Source: Gryllotalpicola protaetiae | GTDB taxonomy: Bacteria > Actinomycetota > Actinomycetes > Actinomycetales > Microbacteriaceae | Assembly (NCBI RefSeq): GCF_003627055.1 | Contig: NZ_CP032624.1 | Coordinates: 3,348,001-3,412,000, forward strand | Length of the DNA: 64,000 nt | Reading direction: 5' to 3' | In this document: in pieces, positions 48,115 through 56,684 of the stretch | Layout of the letters: every line of letters starts with the position of its first letter | How positions within the stretch are numbered: the first letter of the stretch is position 1 | Translations under genes and position numbers: made by a program | The notes under the pieces: model-generated | What the model saw: only the letters and a program-made list of their open reading frames with translations | The model's database searches: none | What the model was told of the DNA's origin: nothing

Positions 48115-50985
48115 ATGCCCTCTGCTCTCTCGCGGCGACTCGTCATCGCCGGCGCCGCGGCCACCGCGGCGTGCCTGCTCGGCGCAGGACTCTCGGCCCC
48201 GGCGTTCGCCAACCGGGCCGGCACCGGCCTCGTCATCAGCGAGGCGTATGTCAACGGCGGCTCCTCAGGGGCCAGCTATCTGAACAAGTTCGTCGAGCTG
48301 TACAACCCGACCGCGGCCGCGATCCCGCTCGACGGCGACTCGCTGCAGTACCGGGCCCCGGCCAGCACCGTGACGCCGAGCGGCTCGCAGCTGTTCGCGC
48401 TGAGCGGCTCGGTCGCGGCGCACGGTCACTTCCTCATCCAGCTGCCGAGCAACAACGCGAGCACGAACCCCGGCGCCGCCCTGCCGACGCCCGACCTCTC
48501 GACCGGCGGCAGCATCAACCCCGGCGCGGGCGGCGGCACGCTGTACGTGGCGGCCAGCGCCACAGGCGTCCTTCCCACCGACCCGAGCGTGATCGACAAG
48601 ATCGGCTGGGGCACGAGCAACTCGCCGGAGGGCACCGCCCCGACCGGCAACTCGGCCACGATGAGCTACCAGCGCGACGCGGGCGGCACCGACACCGACG
48701 ACAACGCGGCCGACTTCACAACGGCGGCGCCGACGCCCGAGAGCTCGGGTTCGACCGGCGGCGGCACCACTCCCCCCGACAACGGCGGCGGCACGGGCAC
48801 CGACCCCGGCGCAACCCTCACGATCGCCCAGATCCAGGGCACGACCGATACCTCGCCGTACGTCGGCCAGAGCGTGAGCACGCGGGGCATCGTCACGGCT
48901 GTCTACGCGACGGGCGGATTCAACGGATTCTTCATCGAGACCGCAGGCACCGGGACCGGCGCCGACCAGACCCCGGGCGAGTCCGACGCGGTCTTCGTCT
49001 ACGGCACGAATTCGGCCAAGGCCGTTCACCTGGGCGACAGCGTCACGGTCACCGGCAAGGTGCAGGAGTACCAGGGCGAGACGGAGATCAGCTCGCCGAC
49101 GGTCACCGAGCTGACGACCGCGCTCGCCCCGGTGGTGCCAGAGGCGCTGCCGTGGTCCGAGCTCACGACCGACGCGCAGAAGGAAGCGCACGAGGGCGAG
49201 CTGCTCGCCCCGCAGGGCGCGTTCACGGTGACCGACAATTACGACGCCAACTGGTACGGCTCGTTCACGCTGGCTGCGGGCTCGACACCGCTGCGCCAGC
49301 CAACGGATGCCGGCCCAGCAGGCTCCCCGGCGGCGCAAGCCGCTGCTGCGGACAACGCGGCGCGCACGATCACCCTCGACGACGGCTCAGGCACGAACTT
49401 CAGCACCGGCGCCTCCGCAGACATCCCGCTGCCCTGGCTTGCGCCGGACAACCCGGTGACCGTGGGCTCCGCTGTCACCTTCCACGCGCCCGTTGTGCTC
49501 GACTACCGCTTCTCGCTGTGGAGCTTCCAGCCCACGACGCCGGTGACGGACGAGGGCAAGGCCGTCGCCACCTTCAGCGACCTGCGCACCGGCAACCAGC
49601 AGCCGAGCGCCGTCGGCGGCGCGATCCGCCTCGCGACCTTCAACGTCGAGAACTACTTCGCGACGACCGGCGAGGATTTCGTGAACAGCGGACTGGGCAC
49701 GTGCTCGTACTACACCGACCGCGACGGGAACCGCATCGCGGTGAACACATGCACCACGACGGACGGCGGGGCTGGACCGCGCGGCGCCGCAGACGATGCG
49801 AGCTTCGCGCGCCAGCAGTCGAAGATCGTCACCGGGATCAGCCGGCTCGGTGCGAGCGTCGTATCTCTTGAAGAGGTCGAGAACTCGGCGAAGTTCGGCG
49901 AGCCGCGCGACACCGCGCTGGCCGGCCTGGTCGATGCGCTCAATGCGAAGGCAGGGGCGGATGTCTGGGCGTACGTCCCCTCGCCTGCGGCCGACAAGCT
50001 GCCCCCGCTCGACGGTCAGGACGTGATCCGCACGGCGTTCATCTACAAGCCGGCGGACGTCAGCCCGGTGGGCGCCTCGCTGGTCCTCGCCGACCAGTCG
50101 GGTGACGGCCAGCCGTTCTCGATCGCCCGTGAGCCGCTCGCGCAGCAGTTCAAGGCAGCCGGGGCGCTCGACAGCCAGGCCTTCCTCGTGGTCGCGAACC
50201 ACTGGAAGTCGAAGGGCTCCGACTCGGCGAACCTGTACCCCGGCGACACCGAGGACACGTCGTCTCCGGCCGTCGACCAGGGAGCGTTCAACGAGACCCG
50301 CGTCCACGAGGCGCAGGCGGTGAACACCTGGGTGGGCTCGATCGCCAAGGCGGGTCAGCCGGTGTTCCTCGTCGGCGACTTCAACGCCTACACGCACGAG
50401 GACCCGCTGGAGACGCTGTACGCGGACGGCTACACCGACCTCGGCAGCACCTTCGACCCGACCGAGCAGACCTACTCGTACAACGGCCTTGAGGGCTCGC
50501 TCGACCACGTGCTGGCGAACGGCGCCGCGGTGAAGCTCGCGACCGGCGCCGACGTGTGGCAGATCAACGCGCAGGAATCCGTCGCCTACGCCTACAGCCG
50601 GTACAACTACAACGCGACCCAGTTGTTCGACGGCACCGACCCGTTCGCGGCCTCCGACCATGACCCCGTGGTCGTCGGCCTGAACCCGACAGTGTCACCG
50701 AACTGGAGCGCGAAGTCGGTCTACAACACGGGCGACTACGTCTTCTACAACGGGTCGACGTGGCTCGCCCAGTGGTGGACGCAGAACCAGAAGCCCGGTG
50801 ACCCGAACGGTCCGTGGGAGCAGATCGCGACCACGCAGGACGGCACCGCAGTGTGGACGGCGAGCCGCGTGTTCAACACGGGAGATGTTGTCGAGTACAA
50901 CGGCGCGGAATACACCGCCAAGTGGTGGACCCGCAACCAGAAGCCGGGTGACAAGAACGGCCCGTGGCAGCTCGTGACCCCGTGA
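48115..50985 (+). CDS. Secreted ExeM/NucH-type extracellular nuclease with two C-terminal carbohydrate-binding repeats
   Basis: 956 aa from the ATG at 48115, with GGAGG 9 nt upstream. Signal peptide to about residue 32 (APAFA cleavage). Lamin-tail domain at ~35-165 (LVISEAYVNGG, FVELYNPT). Gly/Thr linker at ~205-235. OB-fold domain after it (QIQGTTDTSPYVGQSVSTRG). Endonuclease/exonuclease/phosphatase domain from ~503 (IRLATFNVENYF) with GDFNAY (~753) and SDHDPVVV (~848). Two ~42-residue repeats at ~864-905 and ~912-953 share VFNTGD.V.YNG....WWT.NQKPGD.NGPW, a CBM5/12 (chitin-binding-like) pattern. It likely scavenges extracellular DNA while attached to chitin or a wall polymer. Confidence 0.92.
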   Translation: MPSALSRRLVIAGAAATAACLLGAGLSAPAFANRAGTGLVISEAYVNGGSSGASYLNKFVELYNPTAAAIPLDGDSLQYRAPASTVTPSGSQLFALSGSVAAHGHFLIQLPSNNASTNPGAALPTPDLSTGGSINPGAGGGTLYVAASATGVLPTDPSVIDKIGWGTSNSPEGTAPTGNSATMSYQRDAGGTDTDDNAADFTTAAPTPESSGSTGGGTTPPDNGGGTGTDPGATLTIAQIQGTTDTSPYVGQSVSTRGIVTAVYATGGFNGFFIETAGTGTGADQTPGESDAVFVYGTNSAKAVHLGDSVTVTGKVQEYQGETEISSPTVTELTTALAPVVPEALPWSELTTDAQKEAHEGELLAPQGAFTVTDNYDANWYGSFTLAAGSTPLRQPTDAGPAGSPAAQAAAADNAARTITLDDGSGTNFSTGASADIPLPWLAPDNPVTVGSAVTFHAPVVLDYRFSLWSFQPTTPVTDEGKAVATFSDLRTGNQQPSAVGGAIRLATFNVENYFATTGEDFVNSGLGTCSYYTDRDGNRIAVNTCTTTDGGAGPRGAADDASFARQQSKIVTGISRLGASVVSLEEVENSAKFGEPRDTALAGLVDALNAKAGADVWAYVPSPAADKLPPLDGQDVIRTAFIYKPADVSPVGASLVLADQSGDGQPFSIAREPLAQQFKAAGALDSQAFLVVANHWKSKGSDSANLYPGDTEDTSSPAVDQGAFNETRVHEAQAVNTWVGSIAKAGQPVFLVGDFNAYTHEDPLETLYADGYTDLGSTFDPTEQTYSYNGLEGSLDHVLANGAAVKLATGADVWQINAQESVAYAYSRYNYNATQLFDGTDPFAASDHDPVVVGLNPTVSPNWSAKSVYNTGDYVFYNGSTWLAQWWTQNQKPGDPNGPWEQIATTQDGTAVWTASRVFNTGDVVEYNGAEYTAKWWTRNQKPGDKNGPWQLVTP

Positions 50986-50998
50986 GCTGAACGGAACG

Positions 50999-51026
50999 TC
51001 GGCCCCCGGGGTGACCCGGGGGCCGA
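50999..51026. terminator. Strong bidirectional terminator-like hairpin
   Basis: TCGGCCCCCGGG, GTGA loop, CCCGGGGGCCGA: a perfect 12-bp GC stem in the 41-nt gap between the nuclease stop and the converging membrane gene. It could serve both genes; no T-run. Confidence 0.75.
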
Positions 51027-51494
51027 TCAGTTCCGGGTGTCTGCCGCGTGGCGCAGGTGGATGCCGAGGTGCCCCACCCCGAGCACGACCGCCGCCGCCA
51101 CGACGGGCCACGACTCCCCGTAGATCCCGAGCAGCACGAACGACGTCACCGGCAGGGTGGCAAGCGGAACCGGAACGCCGACGGCGCTGCGGTAGAAGTC
51201 GGACAGGGTTCGTGAGCTGCGGAAGTAACGGACCCAGCAGGCCTCGTAGGCGATCATCAGCAGAACTGCGGCGGCGAGGAACCATGACAGGGCGGACCAC
51301 GGGCGCGGATTCGTGTCGGCGGCGAACAACGTGAGCCCCGTCACCGCGACCTGGCCGATGCGCTCCAGCGCGCGCAACACGCGGTTCTCGCCGCTCGGGT
51401 CATAGCCGTCGGGCGGATGCCTCGCCCAGATCAGATTCGGCACGAAAAGAGCCACGAGGAACGCGGCCCCGACGTAGGAGAACCCGAATTGCAT
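51027..51494 (-). CDS. Four-helix membrane protein, unknown function
   Basis: 155 aa with about four hydrophobic helices (residues ~4-22, ~68-88, ~112-130, ~132-148). The N-terminal motif NLIWARHPPDGYDPSGENRVLRALERIGQV is shared by a family of small bacterial membrane proteins whose function I do not know. ATG start. It converges with the nuclease over the hairpin above. Confidence 0.8.
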   Translation of the reverse strand: MQFGFSYVGAAFLVALFVPNLIWARHPPDGYDPSGENRVLRALERIGQVAVTGLTLFAADTNPRPWSALSWFLAAAVLLMIAYEACWVRYFRSSRTLSDFYRSAVGVPVPLATLPVTSFVLLGIYGESWPVVAAAVVLGVGHLGIHLRHAADTRN

Positions 51495-51527
51495 CAGACC
51501 CCTCGCGCAGGCTTGACCGGATACAAG

Positions 51528-51553
51528 AAAACCCCCGGCAAGCCGGGGGTTTT
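51528..51553. terminator. Bidirectional Rho-independent terminator
   Basis: AAAACCCCCGGC, AA, GCCGGGGGTTTT: a perfect 12-bp palindrome with a T-run on both strands, just after the 3' end of tRNA-Val(GAC) on minus. Outer CAAG/CTTG bases can extend the stem. Confidence 0.9.
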
Positions 51554-51559
51554 GTCTTG

Positions 51560-51631
51560 TGCGCGATACTGGGATCGAACCAGTGACCTCTTCCGTGTCA
51601 GGGAAGCGCGCTACCGCTGCGCCAATCGCGC
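51560..51631 (-). tRNA. tRNA-Val(GAC)
   Basis: Minus-strand cloverleaf. Acceptor GCGCGAT pairs with ATCGCGC, anticodon arm CTTCC-CTGACAC-GGAAG gives anticodon GAC, and the T-arm is CTGGTTCGATCCCAG. Discriminator A; CCA is not encoded. A terminator follows directly. Confidence 0.96.
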
Positions 51632-51688
51632 CCAGACCTCAACACTCTAGCGAACCAGAATGAGAAGCAGGAATCGAAGTGAGTGTGG

Positions 51689-51759
51689 AGGTGGCGACGG
51701 GATTCGAACCCGTGTGCACGGCTTTGCAGGCCGCTGCCTCGCCTCTCGGCCACGCCACC
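51689..51759 (-). tRNA. tRNA-Cys(GCA)
   Basis: Minus-strand cloverleaf. Acceptor GGTGGCG pairs with CGCCACC, the anticodon loop CTGCAAA gives GCA, and the T-arm is CGGGTTCGAATCCCG. Discriminator T followed by an encoded CCA (51686-51688). Confidence 0.96.
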
Positions 51760-51813
51760 AGGCCCGCATGAAGAGCCGGAACTTGGGATTTCAGAACCGA
51801 CACCGCACACTCG

Positions 51814-51886
51814 AGCGGATGACGAGACTCGAACTCGCGACCCTCACCTTGGCAAGGTGATGCGCTACCAACTGCGCTACATCCGC
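51814..51886 (-). tRNA. tRNA-Gly(GCC)
   Basis: Minus-strand cloverleaf. Acceptor GCGGATG pairs with CATCCGC, anticodon arm TCACC-TTGCCAA-GGTGA gives GCC, and the T-arm is GCGAGTTCGAGTCTCGT. CCA is not encoded. First of three clustered minus-strand tRNAs in transcription order. Confidence 0.96.
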
Positions 51887-52037
51887 ATTTTGTCTTTCCG
51901 GCCCGGTTCCTCTCGGCCCCGTCCCGGCGACTTGTCAACCATAACCCACGTTTTGCACTGAGTTCAAATCGGCGCGAGGCCGCGTCCCGATTCGTGAAAT
52001 GTCCTTTTCGTCGGCTAGCATCGAGGGGCACAACAGC

Positions 52038-52110
52038 GGGCGATTGGCGCAGTTGGTAGCGCGCTTCCTTCACACGGAAGAGGTCGTCGGTTCGAGTCCG
52101 GCATCGCCCA
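52038..52110 (+). tRNA. tRNA-Val(CAC)
   Basis: Plus-strand cloverleaf. Acceptor GGGCGAT pairs with ATCGCCC, anticodon arm CTTCC-TTCACAC-GGAAG gives CAC, and the T-arm is GTCGGTTCGAGTCCGGC. CCA is not encoded. A terminator follows at 52118, then a broken integrase gene pointing towards it, so its 3' end is a likely integration target. Confidence 0.96.
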
Positions 52111-52117
52111 CCGCAAG

Positions 52118-52146
52118 AAAAATCCCTGGCCGGACTAGGGATTTTT
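52118..52146 (+). terminator. Rho-independent terminator after tRNA-Val(CAC)
   Basis: AAAAATCCCT pairs with AGGGATTTTT around a 9-nt loop, 7 nt downstream of the tRNA, with a T-run. Confidence 0.9.
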
Positions 52147-52236
52147 CGTTTCCATAACCGAGACGCCTTCGCCGTCGCATGCTTCGGGATCACCCCGGAA
52201 TCACCCCGAGGTGGAGGATCGGCCTGCTTTGCTGGT

Positions 52237-53403
52237 CTATCCCAGTTCGAGCCCGCGTCCGCGGTCAGGCGTCCGTCCAAGTGGCGCCGCGGGGGCGATT
52301 CGACCCAGCCGTGCAGCACGCTCGCCCAGGGCCTTCTTCGCGGCGGTGTTGAGGACATCGAGCGCGGCTCGATCGGCGAAGTCGCCGAGGTGGTGCAGCT
52401 AGCGGGCGGTGATCGCGATGGAGCCGTGGCCGAGCCAGTGCTGCACCGTGGTCAACGGCACGCCCTGGATCAGCCATTCGCACGCGGCCGTGTGCCGCAG
52501 ATCGTGCCGGGTGCGTCCACGCCCGGTGGCCTCCCAGTTGGTCGCCCGCACGAACGAGGTGCGGTGGAGCTGCGCGCCGCGCGGGCGGGTGAACAGCAGA
52601 TCGGTCGGCGCCTTGCCAGCGGCGAAGCGGCAGATGACCGGCACAAGATAGTCCGGCACCGGCACGTTACGGCCTCTACCCGGCTTCGGAGCCTTGACCG
52701 CGGCCCCCTCGGGCTGGTTGCGGATGACGTGCAGCATCGGCATGGGCACCCCGACGAAGTCTCGGACCTGCATCGCCCGCGCCTCGCCCCAGCGCAACCC
52801 CGTCCGGCCCAGCACCAGGACGAGGTCGCCGAACACTGGGCTCAGCCCGGTAATGTCCTTGACCACCGCATCGAACTCGGGCGCCGGCAACGGGCGCATA
52901 TCCTCCCGGGCGCGGCGGTCCTTCGGCGGCTTGGTCGCCGTCACCGGGTTGTAGGCGATGTAGCCCTCCGAGACACACCAGGAGAAGAAGGAAGAGAGCG
53001 AGTCGCGGTAACGGATCACCGTGCTCGCGACCAGGCCCCGCTTGCCGAGGTCGTCCTGCCGTTTCTCGATCGCGGCGCTGGTGACCTTGCCGACGTGGAG
53101 CTTGCGGAACCACAGCGGCAGCACCGGCTCCCGCCTGCTCGTGCCGGCGAGCTGGCCCGCGGTCGGTATTAGGTAGCGGTCGGTGTCCAGGGTGGTCTTG
53201 CTCATGCGGCCCTCGCGCTGCTCCAGGTACTCGGGATGCAGATTCTCGACCGCGACCTTCCCGGTGCTCGGGTCATACCGCGATGCGCCGGCATGCGTGA
53301 TCCCCCTTCTCGGCAGACGCGGCCGCGCGGTGGAGCGTGCGGTCAGCCATACTTCGACATCCGCAGCACGGTAGCGCGGCACTCCCTCGGTGAGCCAGTA
53401 CAC
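52237..53403 (-). pseudogene. Tyrosine integrase with amber stop at the catalytic tyrosine
   Basis: Phage/ICE-type site-specific recombinase. Core-binding domain (TSAAIEKRQDDLGKRGL, RYRDSLSSFFSWCVSEGYIAYNPV) and catalytic domain with Arg I in LVLGRTGLRWGEARAM, HxxR in HDLRHTAACEWL and LGHGSIAIT. After ITAR the frame meets TAG (52399-52401). The same frame then continues LHHLGDFADRAALDVLNTA for about 53 codons to a TAG at 52237. Family members read ARYxHH here, so TAC/TAT of the nucleophile has become TAG. The first residues (GVPRYRAADVEVWLTAR) resemble the end of an excisionase HTH protein. Without Tyr it should be inactive unless the stop is read through. Confidence 0.85.
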
Positions 53404-53854
53404 CGTCGGTCCCTCCCCCGACTGACGCCTCTGCCGGCCGGCTGGCAGATGCCCGACCCGTCGCCCATCGACCCTGAGCGCGACAGCGCCGAGATAGACG
53501 CTGCGCTACGCCGTCTGGGTCGACAATGCGCCGGGCCTGAACCGCAAGCTCACCACGAGCCACAACCGCGTCGACGAAGGCCGCTGGTACCTCATCCAGC
53601 ACGTCGAGACGAGCAGTCCGTTATCGCGGGAAGATCAGTGGCAGTTGATACGCAGATGTTGTCCGATGTCGGCACATCTCGCCTGCGGATGGACGCTGCG
53701 GCGACGGAGCGTCGTACTGATGCTGTGCTTGCAGTCTAACGCAGACGAGCACCGAAGCCTGACCGGCTTTGGAGGCGCCGCGCTGCACAGTGATGGCTGT
53801 GGTTCCTGGATGCTCCTGCACGGTCGCGTGGCGATCGTGACATAGCCTTCGCAG
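53404..53854. other. Gene-free stretch with decayed coding fragments
   Basis: No intact gene. On the plus strand, about 53496-53620 reads as protein-like sequence (TLRYAVWVDNAPGLNRKLTT, then RVDEGRWYLIQHVETSS) with no usable start, and it runs into unrelated codons. It is most simply the remnant of an element-borne gene. The rest shows no repeats or RNA gene that I can recognise. Confidence 0.4.
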
Positions 53855-54835
53855 ATGATGCGCGCGCCTTCTCTATTGCCAGCAAAGGTGCTCCGGGTGG
53901 CTGTGGTGTACAACCCGGCGAAAGTAGATGTCGTGCGCCTGCGCCTTCTCCTTGAGGAGGCCGAAGCCGCTGCCGGATATGAACCTGCTTTCTGGTTCGA
54001 GACCGCCCCGGGCGACGATGGCGAGCAGGCTGCGGTCGACGCCGCGGCAACTCACCCGGTTTTCGTGCTCGTCGCCGGAGGCGACGGCACGGTCCGAACG
54101 GTTGCAGAGCAGCTGGCGGGCAGCGCGGTCCCGCTCGCGGTCGCTGCCGCGGGAAGCGGCAATCTGTTGGCGCGGGCGCTCGGTCTGCCGGTGAGTGATC
54201 TGCCGGCGGCGGTGAAGTCCGCCTTCGACGGCGCCGCGCATGCGATCGATGTCGGGCATGCCACCTTGCAGCATGCCGACGGCATGGTTGCGTCCCACGT
54301 GTTCCTCGTGATGGCCGGTATCGGCCTGGATGCGCGGATGGCAGCCGGAACCAATCCTCGACTCAAGAAACGCCTGGGCTGGGTTGCCTATGCCGAGCCG
54401 ATCGGCCGGTCCGTGCTCGCGAACGCGGATTTCGCGCTTCATTACCGGCTGGATGGCGGTCGTCGTCACTCCACCCGCGCGCACACCGTCATCGTCGGCA
54501 ACTGTGGCACCCTCACCGGAGGCATCTTGCTCATCCCGGACGCACGCCCGGACGACGGGATCCTAGATACCGTCATCCTTCGGCCACGGCGGAAAGGCGC
54601 ATGGCTTCAGATCGGCGTCCGCCTTGCCCTCTCTCGTTTCCTACACCGCACGACCACAGGCAAATTCCTCCGTCAGCTGGTCCGTCAGCCTTTCGCATTG
54701 CGCTATGCCCGAGCGCGCCGGATCGACGTCACGTTCAATACGCCACAAGAGGTGGAGTTGGACGGTGACAGCTTCGGTGCGATCACCGCCGCGAACATCA
54801 CCATCAGGCCGGGAGCCCTGCAGCTCATCAGCTAG
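53855..54835 (+). CDS. Diacylglycerol-kinase-family lipid/sphingosine kinase-like protein
   Basis: 326 aa from tandem ATGs at 53855. The nucleotide-binding signature is FVLVAGGDGTVRTVAEQL near residue 77, with VAAAGSGNLLARALGLP following and the substrate-side VFLVMAGIGLDARM. The C-terminal beta domain ends EVELDGDSFG, as in the DagK/YegS family. It may phosphorylate diacylglycerol or a related lipid; the exact substrate is unknown. It lies inside the island beside the broken integrase, with less extreme codon use than the core genes, which suggests it arrived with the island. Confidence 0.9.
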   Translation: MMRAPSLLPAKVLRVAVVYNPAKVDVVRLRLLLEEAEAAAGYEPAFWFETAPGDDGEQAAVDAAATHPVFVLVAGGDGTVRTVAEQLAGSAVPLAVAAAGSGNLLARALGLPVSDLPAAVKSAFDGAAHAIDVGHATLQHADGMVASHVFLVMAGIGLDARMAAGTNPRLKKRLGWVAYAEPIGRSVLANADFALHYRLDGGRRHSTRAHTVIVGNCGTLTGGILLIPDARPDDGILDTVILRPRRKGAWLQIGVRLALSRFLHRTTTGKFLRQLVRQPFALRYARARRIDVTFNTPQEVELDGDSFGAITAANITIRPGALQLIS

Positions 54836-55062
54836 GGCGATCAGGCCCGACCGCTCGGCCGTATCCCTGCTTCTTGTGAGGACGCACAGGAGGCCTGCGT
54901 AACGTCAGGGTTGTCGCTCCGCGCGCACGTCGAGATGGAGGCCGCTCTCCCGCAGCGGCGGCCGTAGGGGCGCTGTCGTCCAGCCAATGACCGCGGACGG
55001 TTCATGGGAGCATCCCGTTCGTCCGCATCGCGGGCGGGATGCTCGACGAACGGAGACTCCCG

Positions 55063-55323
55063 ATGAATGCCACTACCGCTATCCGTTCGCAGACTGCTGT
55101 CCCGTTCGGGCATTCCCGCGAATTCGTCATCGGCGGCCGAACTGTGACGGTCACCCGCACCGAGAGCGGCCTCTATCTCATCAGCCAAGATGACCGCTTA
55201 GCGGTCGTTCATCCGCAGCCTAATGGGCGCTATATCGTGACGGGGCCCGGCGAGAGAGACGTTCGTTCAGAGCCGGTCGACTACGAAACGGCCATTGACA
55301 TCTGTCTCGCCCGGCTTCGTTAG
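55063..55323 (+). CDS. Small protein of unknown function
   Basis: 86 aa from the ATG at 55063, with GGAGA 7 nt upstream; an earlier in-frame ATG at 55039 lacks one. The sequence suggests a small beta sheet (FVIGGRTVTVTRTESGLYLIS, then LAVVHPQPNGRYIVTGPGE) and a C-terminal helix (YETAIDICLARL). No family recognised. The 227 nt before it hold no gene I can support. Confidence 0.6.
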   Translation: MNATTAIRSQTAVPFGHSREFVIGGRTVTVTRTESGLYLISQDDRLAVVHPQPNGRYIVTGPGERDVRSEPVDYETAIDICLARLR

Positions 55324-55332
55324 CCGCCGCTG

Positions 55333-55638
55333 CTAGGCGATGCTTACGGTTTCCACGACCGCCTGGTCGAGGTTGGCACCGACATGCCTTAACGCACGAA
55401 CGACGGTCTCCAGGGCTGCCGTGTGAGCTTGATCCTCGTCGCCGCTCTCGCTGAGCGCATCGATGAGGACCTTGTTCTTGCCACGCTCGGCGCCAGTGGT
55501 CTGCCGGATCACCGAGGTGTATCCGAAGGTGAGGCCGGCATGCTCGCGCGGGCCGAAGCGGTTGATCGCTTTGCCGAAGCCGGCAAGAGAACCCGCCGAG
55601 ACGGTCACGAAGGAGGTGCTGCGGAAACGGGTTGTCAT
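55333..55638 (-). CDS. Hypothetical protein
   Basis: 101 aa, ATG start, no clear Shine-Dalgarno. The middle reads GFGKAINRFGPREHAGLTFGYTSV, and the C-terminal half is helical (LIDALSESGDEDQAHTAALETVVRALRHVG). Codon use favours coding over the opposite strand, which also has an open frame here, but I do not recognise a family. It converges with the preceding small gene (9 nt). Confidence 0.45.
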   Translation of the reverse strand: MTTRFRSTSFVTVSAGSLAGFGKAINRFGPREHAGLTFGYTSVIRQTTGAERGKNKVLIDALSESGDEDQAHTAALETVVRALRHVGANLDQAVVETVSIA

Positions 55639-55711
55639 CGTGTGACTCTACGGCACTGCCGGACCGGCGAGACCGGCAACAGGTAAGCCGATGGAACGGG
55701 ACTAGTGTCGG

Positions 55712-55972
55712 ATGATGAATGATGAGCCCGGCTCAAAGGATTCCGCGCCGGAGCCGGATGAAGCGCGGCTAAGACAAGCCTTGCGAGATGTCGACTTGTA
55801 CCCGCGACGCATGCTGCGCGGTGATCGTATCCGTGACGGGGCGCTGGGGGAAGCGTTGGATGTCCTGCAGGAACTCGCACGCGGCAACGACCCTCTCTCG
55901 CGAACCAATGCGCGGGACTCGATTCACGATCGTGGCCTGGACCTGCTCCTCGTCGACGAGGACACTCTCTAG
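55712..55972 (+). CDS. Small acidic hypothetical protein
   Basis: 86 aa from the first of two adjacent ATGs. Acidic and helical, with DEARLRQALRDVDLYPRRMLRGDRI and ALGEALDVLQELARGNDPLS. No membrane segment or known motif. The overlapping minus-strand frame is less protein-like. Accessory gene of unknown role. Confidence 0.45.
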   Translation: MMNDEPGSKDSAPEPDEARLRQALRDVDLYPRRMLRGDRIRDGALGEALDVLQELARGNDPLSRTNARDSIHDRGLDLLLVDEDTL

Positions 55973-56021
55973 CATCGCCGAGCCGACGCATCGGTCATGG
56001 ACGGAACCGAGGACGTCGTCG

Positions 56022-56177
56022 TCAGGGTGCGAACCGGCTCCGCTTGTGGACCACCTCTCCGGTGGCCTCATCGATCGCGCAAGCAACCACACTGCGCGCG
56101 TGCACATCGAGCCCGACGCTCGTACGCTGAGCAAACAACTGGGGCCTCCACATTCGCCTGTCGGATAGGCCAACCAT
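56022..56177 (-). pseudogene. IS110-family transposase, N-terminal fragment
   Basis: A 51-codon frame that starts ATG at 56175-56177 and encodes RPQLFAQRTSVGLDVHARSV, followed by VACAIDEATGEVV. This is the typical opening of IS110-type DEDD transposases (first catalytic Asp in GLDVHA). It stops at a TGA after KRSRFAP, so more than 85 percent of a normal (~350-400 aa) transposase is missing. A decayed element. Confidence 0.75.
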
Positions 56178-56684
56178 CTCGGCTGGCAACCCACGCATAC
56201 TCGAATCGAGGCCCCAGCCTCAACAACCCGGCCGAAGACTCATATCGTCTAAGCCGGCTCCCGTACAGGCAGGCGCGGGTGTTGGCGTTGTCGGCGGGGC
56301 GGCCGTCCTGGCTTCGGAGTGTCCATCGGTTCTCCTCATTTGAAGGAATCCCGCCCGCCCAACGGGCGGACGGGATTCCACCATGAACCGCCCCCGTCAT
56401 CGTGGGCGTCAACGCATAAACAGACCGCCTCTATGAGTCAGCATCAGCCGAACTTCCGGCGCGCCATCCACGCGGACTGCCGACTCTACGGAGATCGGAT
56501 GAGTGCGCTCACATGAAAGAGGCGTAGAGCTTGGCGAGGGCACATCGAGAGAGCGGCCGACGGACACGACAAGCGCCCATAAAACAGACTTTTCTATGTG
56601 CTGGGAACCTATGAACCGTTCAAACGGTTCCACTCCCGGCGACCGCGGCAGATGCGATGCGGTCGCCGGGAACGAACCACCGAT
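56178..56684. other. Intergenic remnant stretch
   Basis: No gene supported. It holds the 35-nt hairpin at 56345-56379 and short open frames on both strands with no recognisable domains. One minus frame (TLRSQDGRPADNANTRACLY) could be transposon debris, but I cannot confirm it. Confidence 0.4.
56345..56379. repeat. Long imperfect hairpin in IS debris
   Basis: GGAATCCCG pairs with CGGGATTCC, and inside it CCGCCC pairs with GGGCGG around AAC, with a single C/A mismatch: a 15-bp stem. There is no T-run. It could be a terminator or an element end. Confidence 0.55.
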
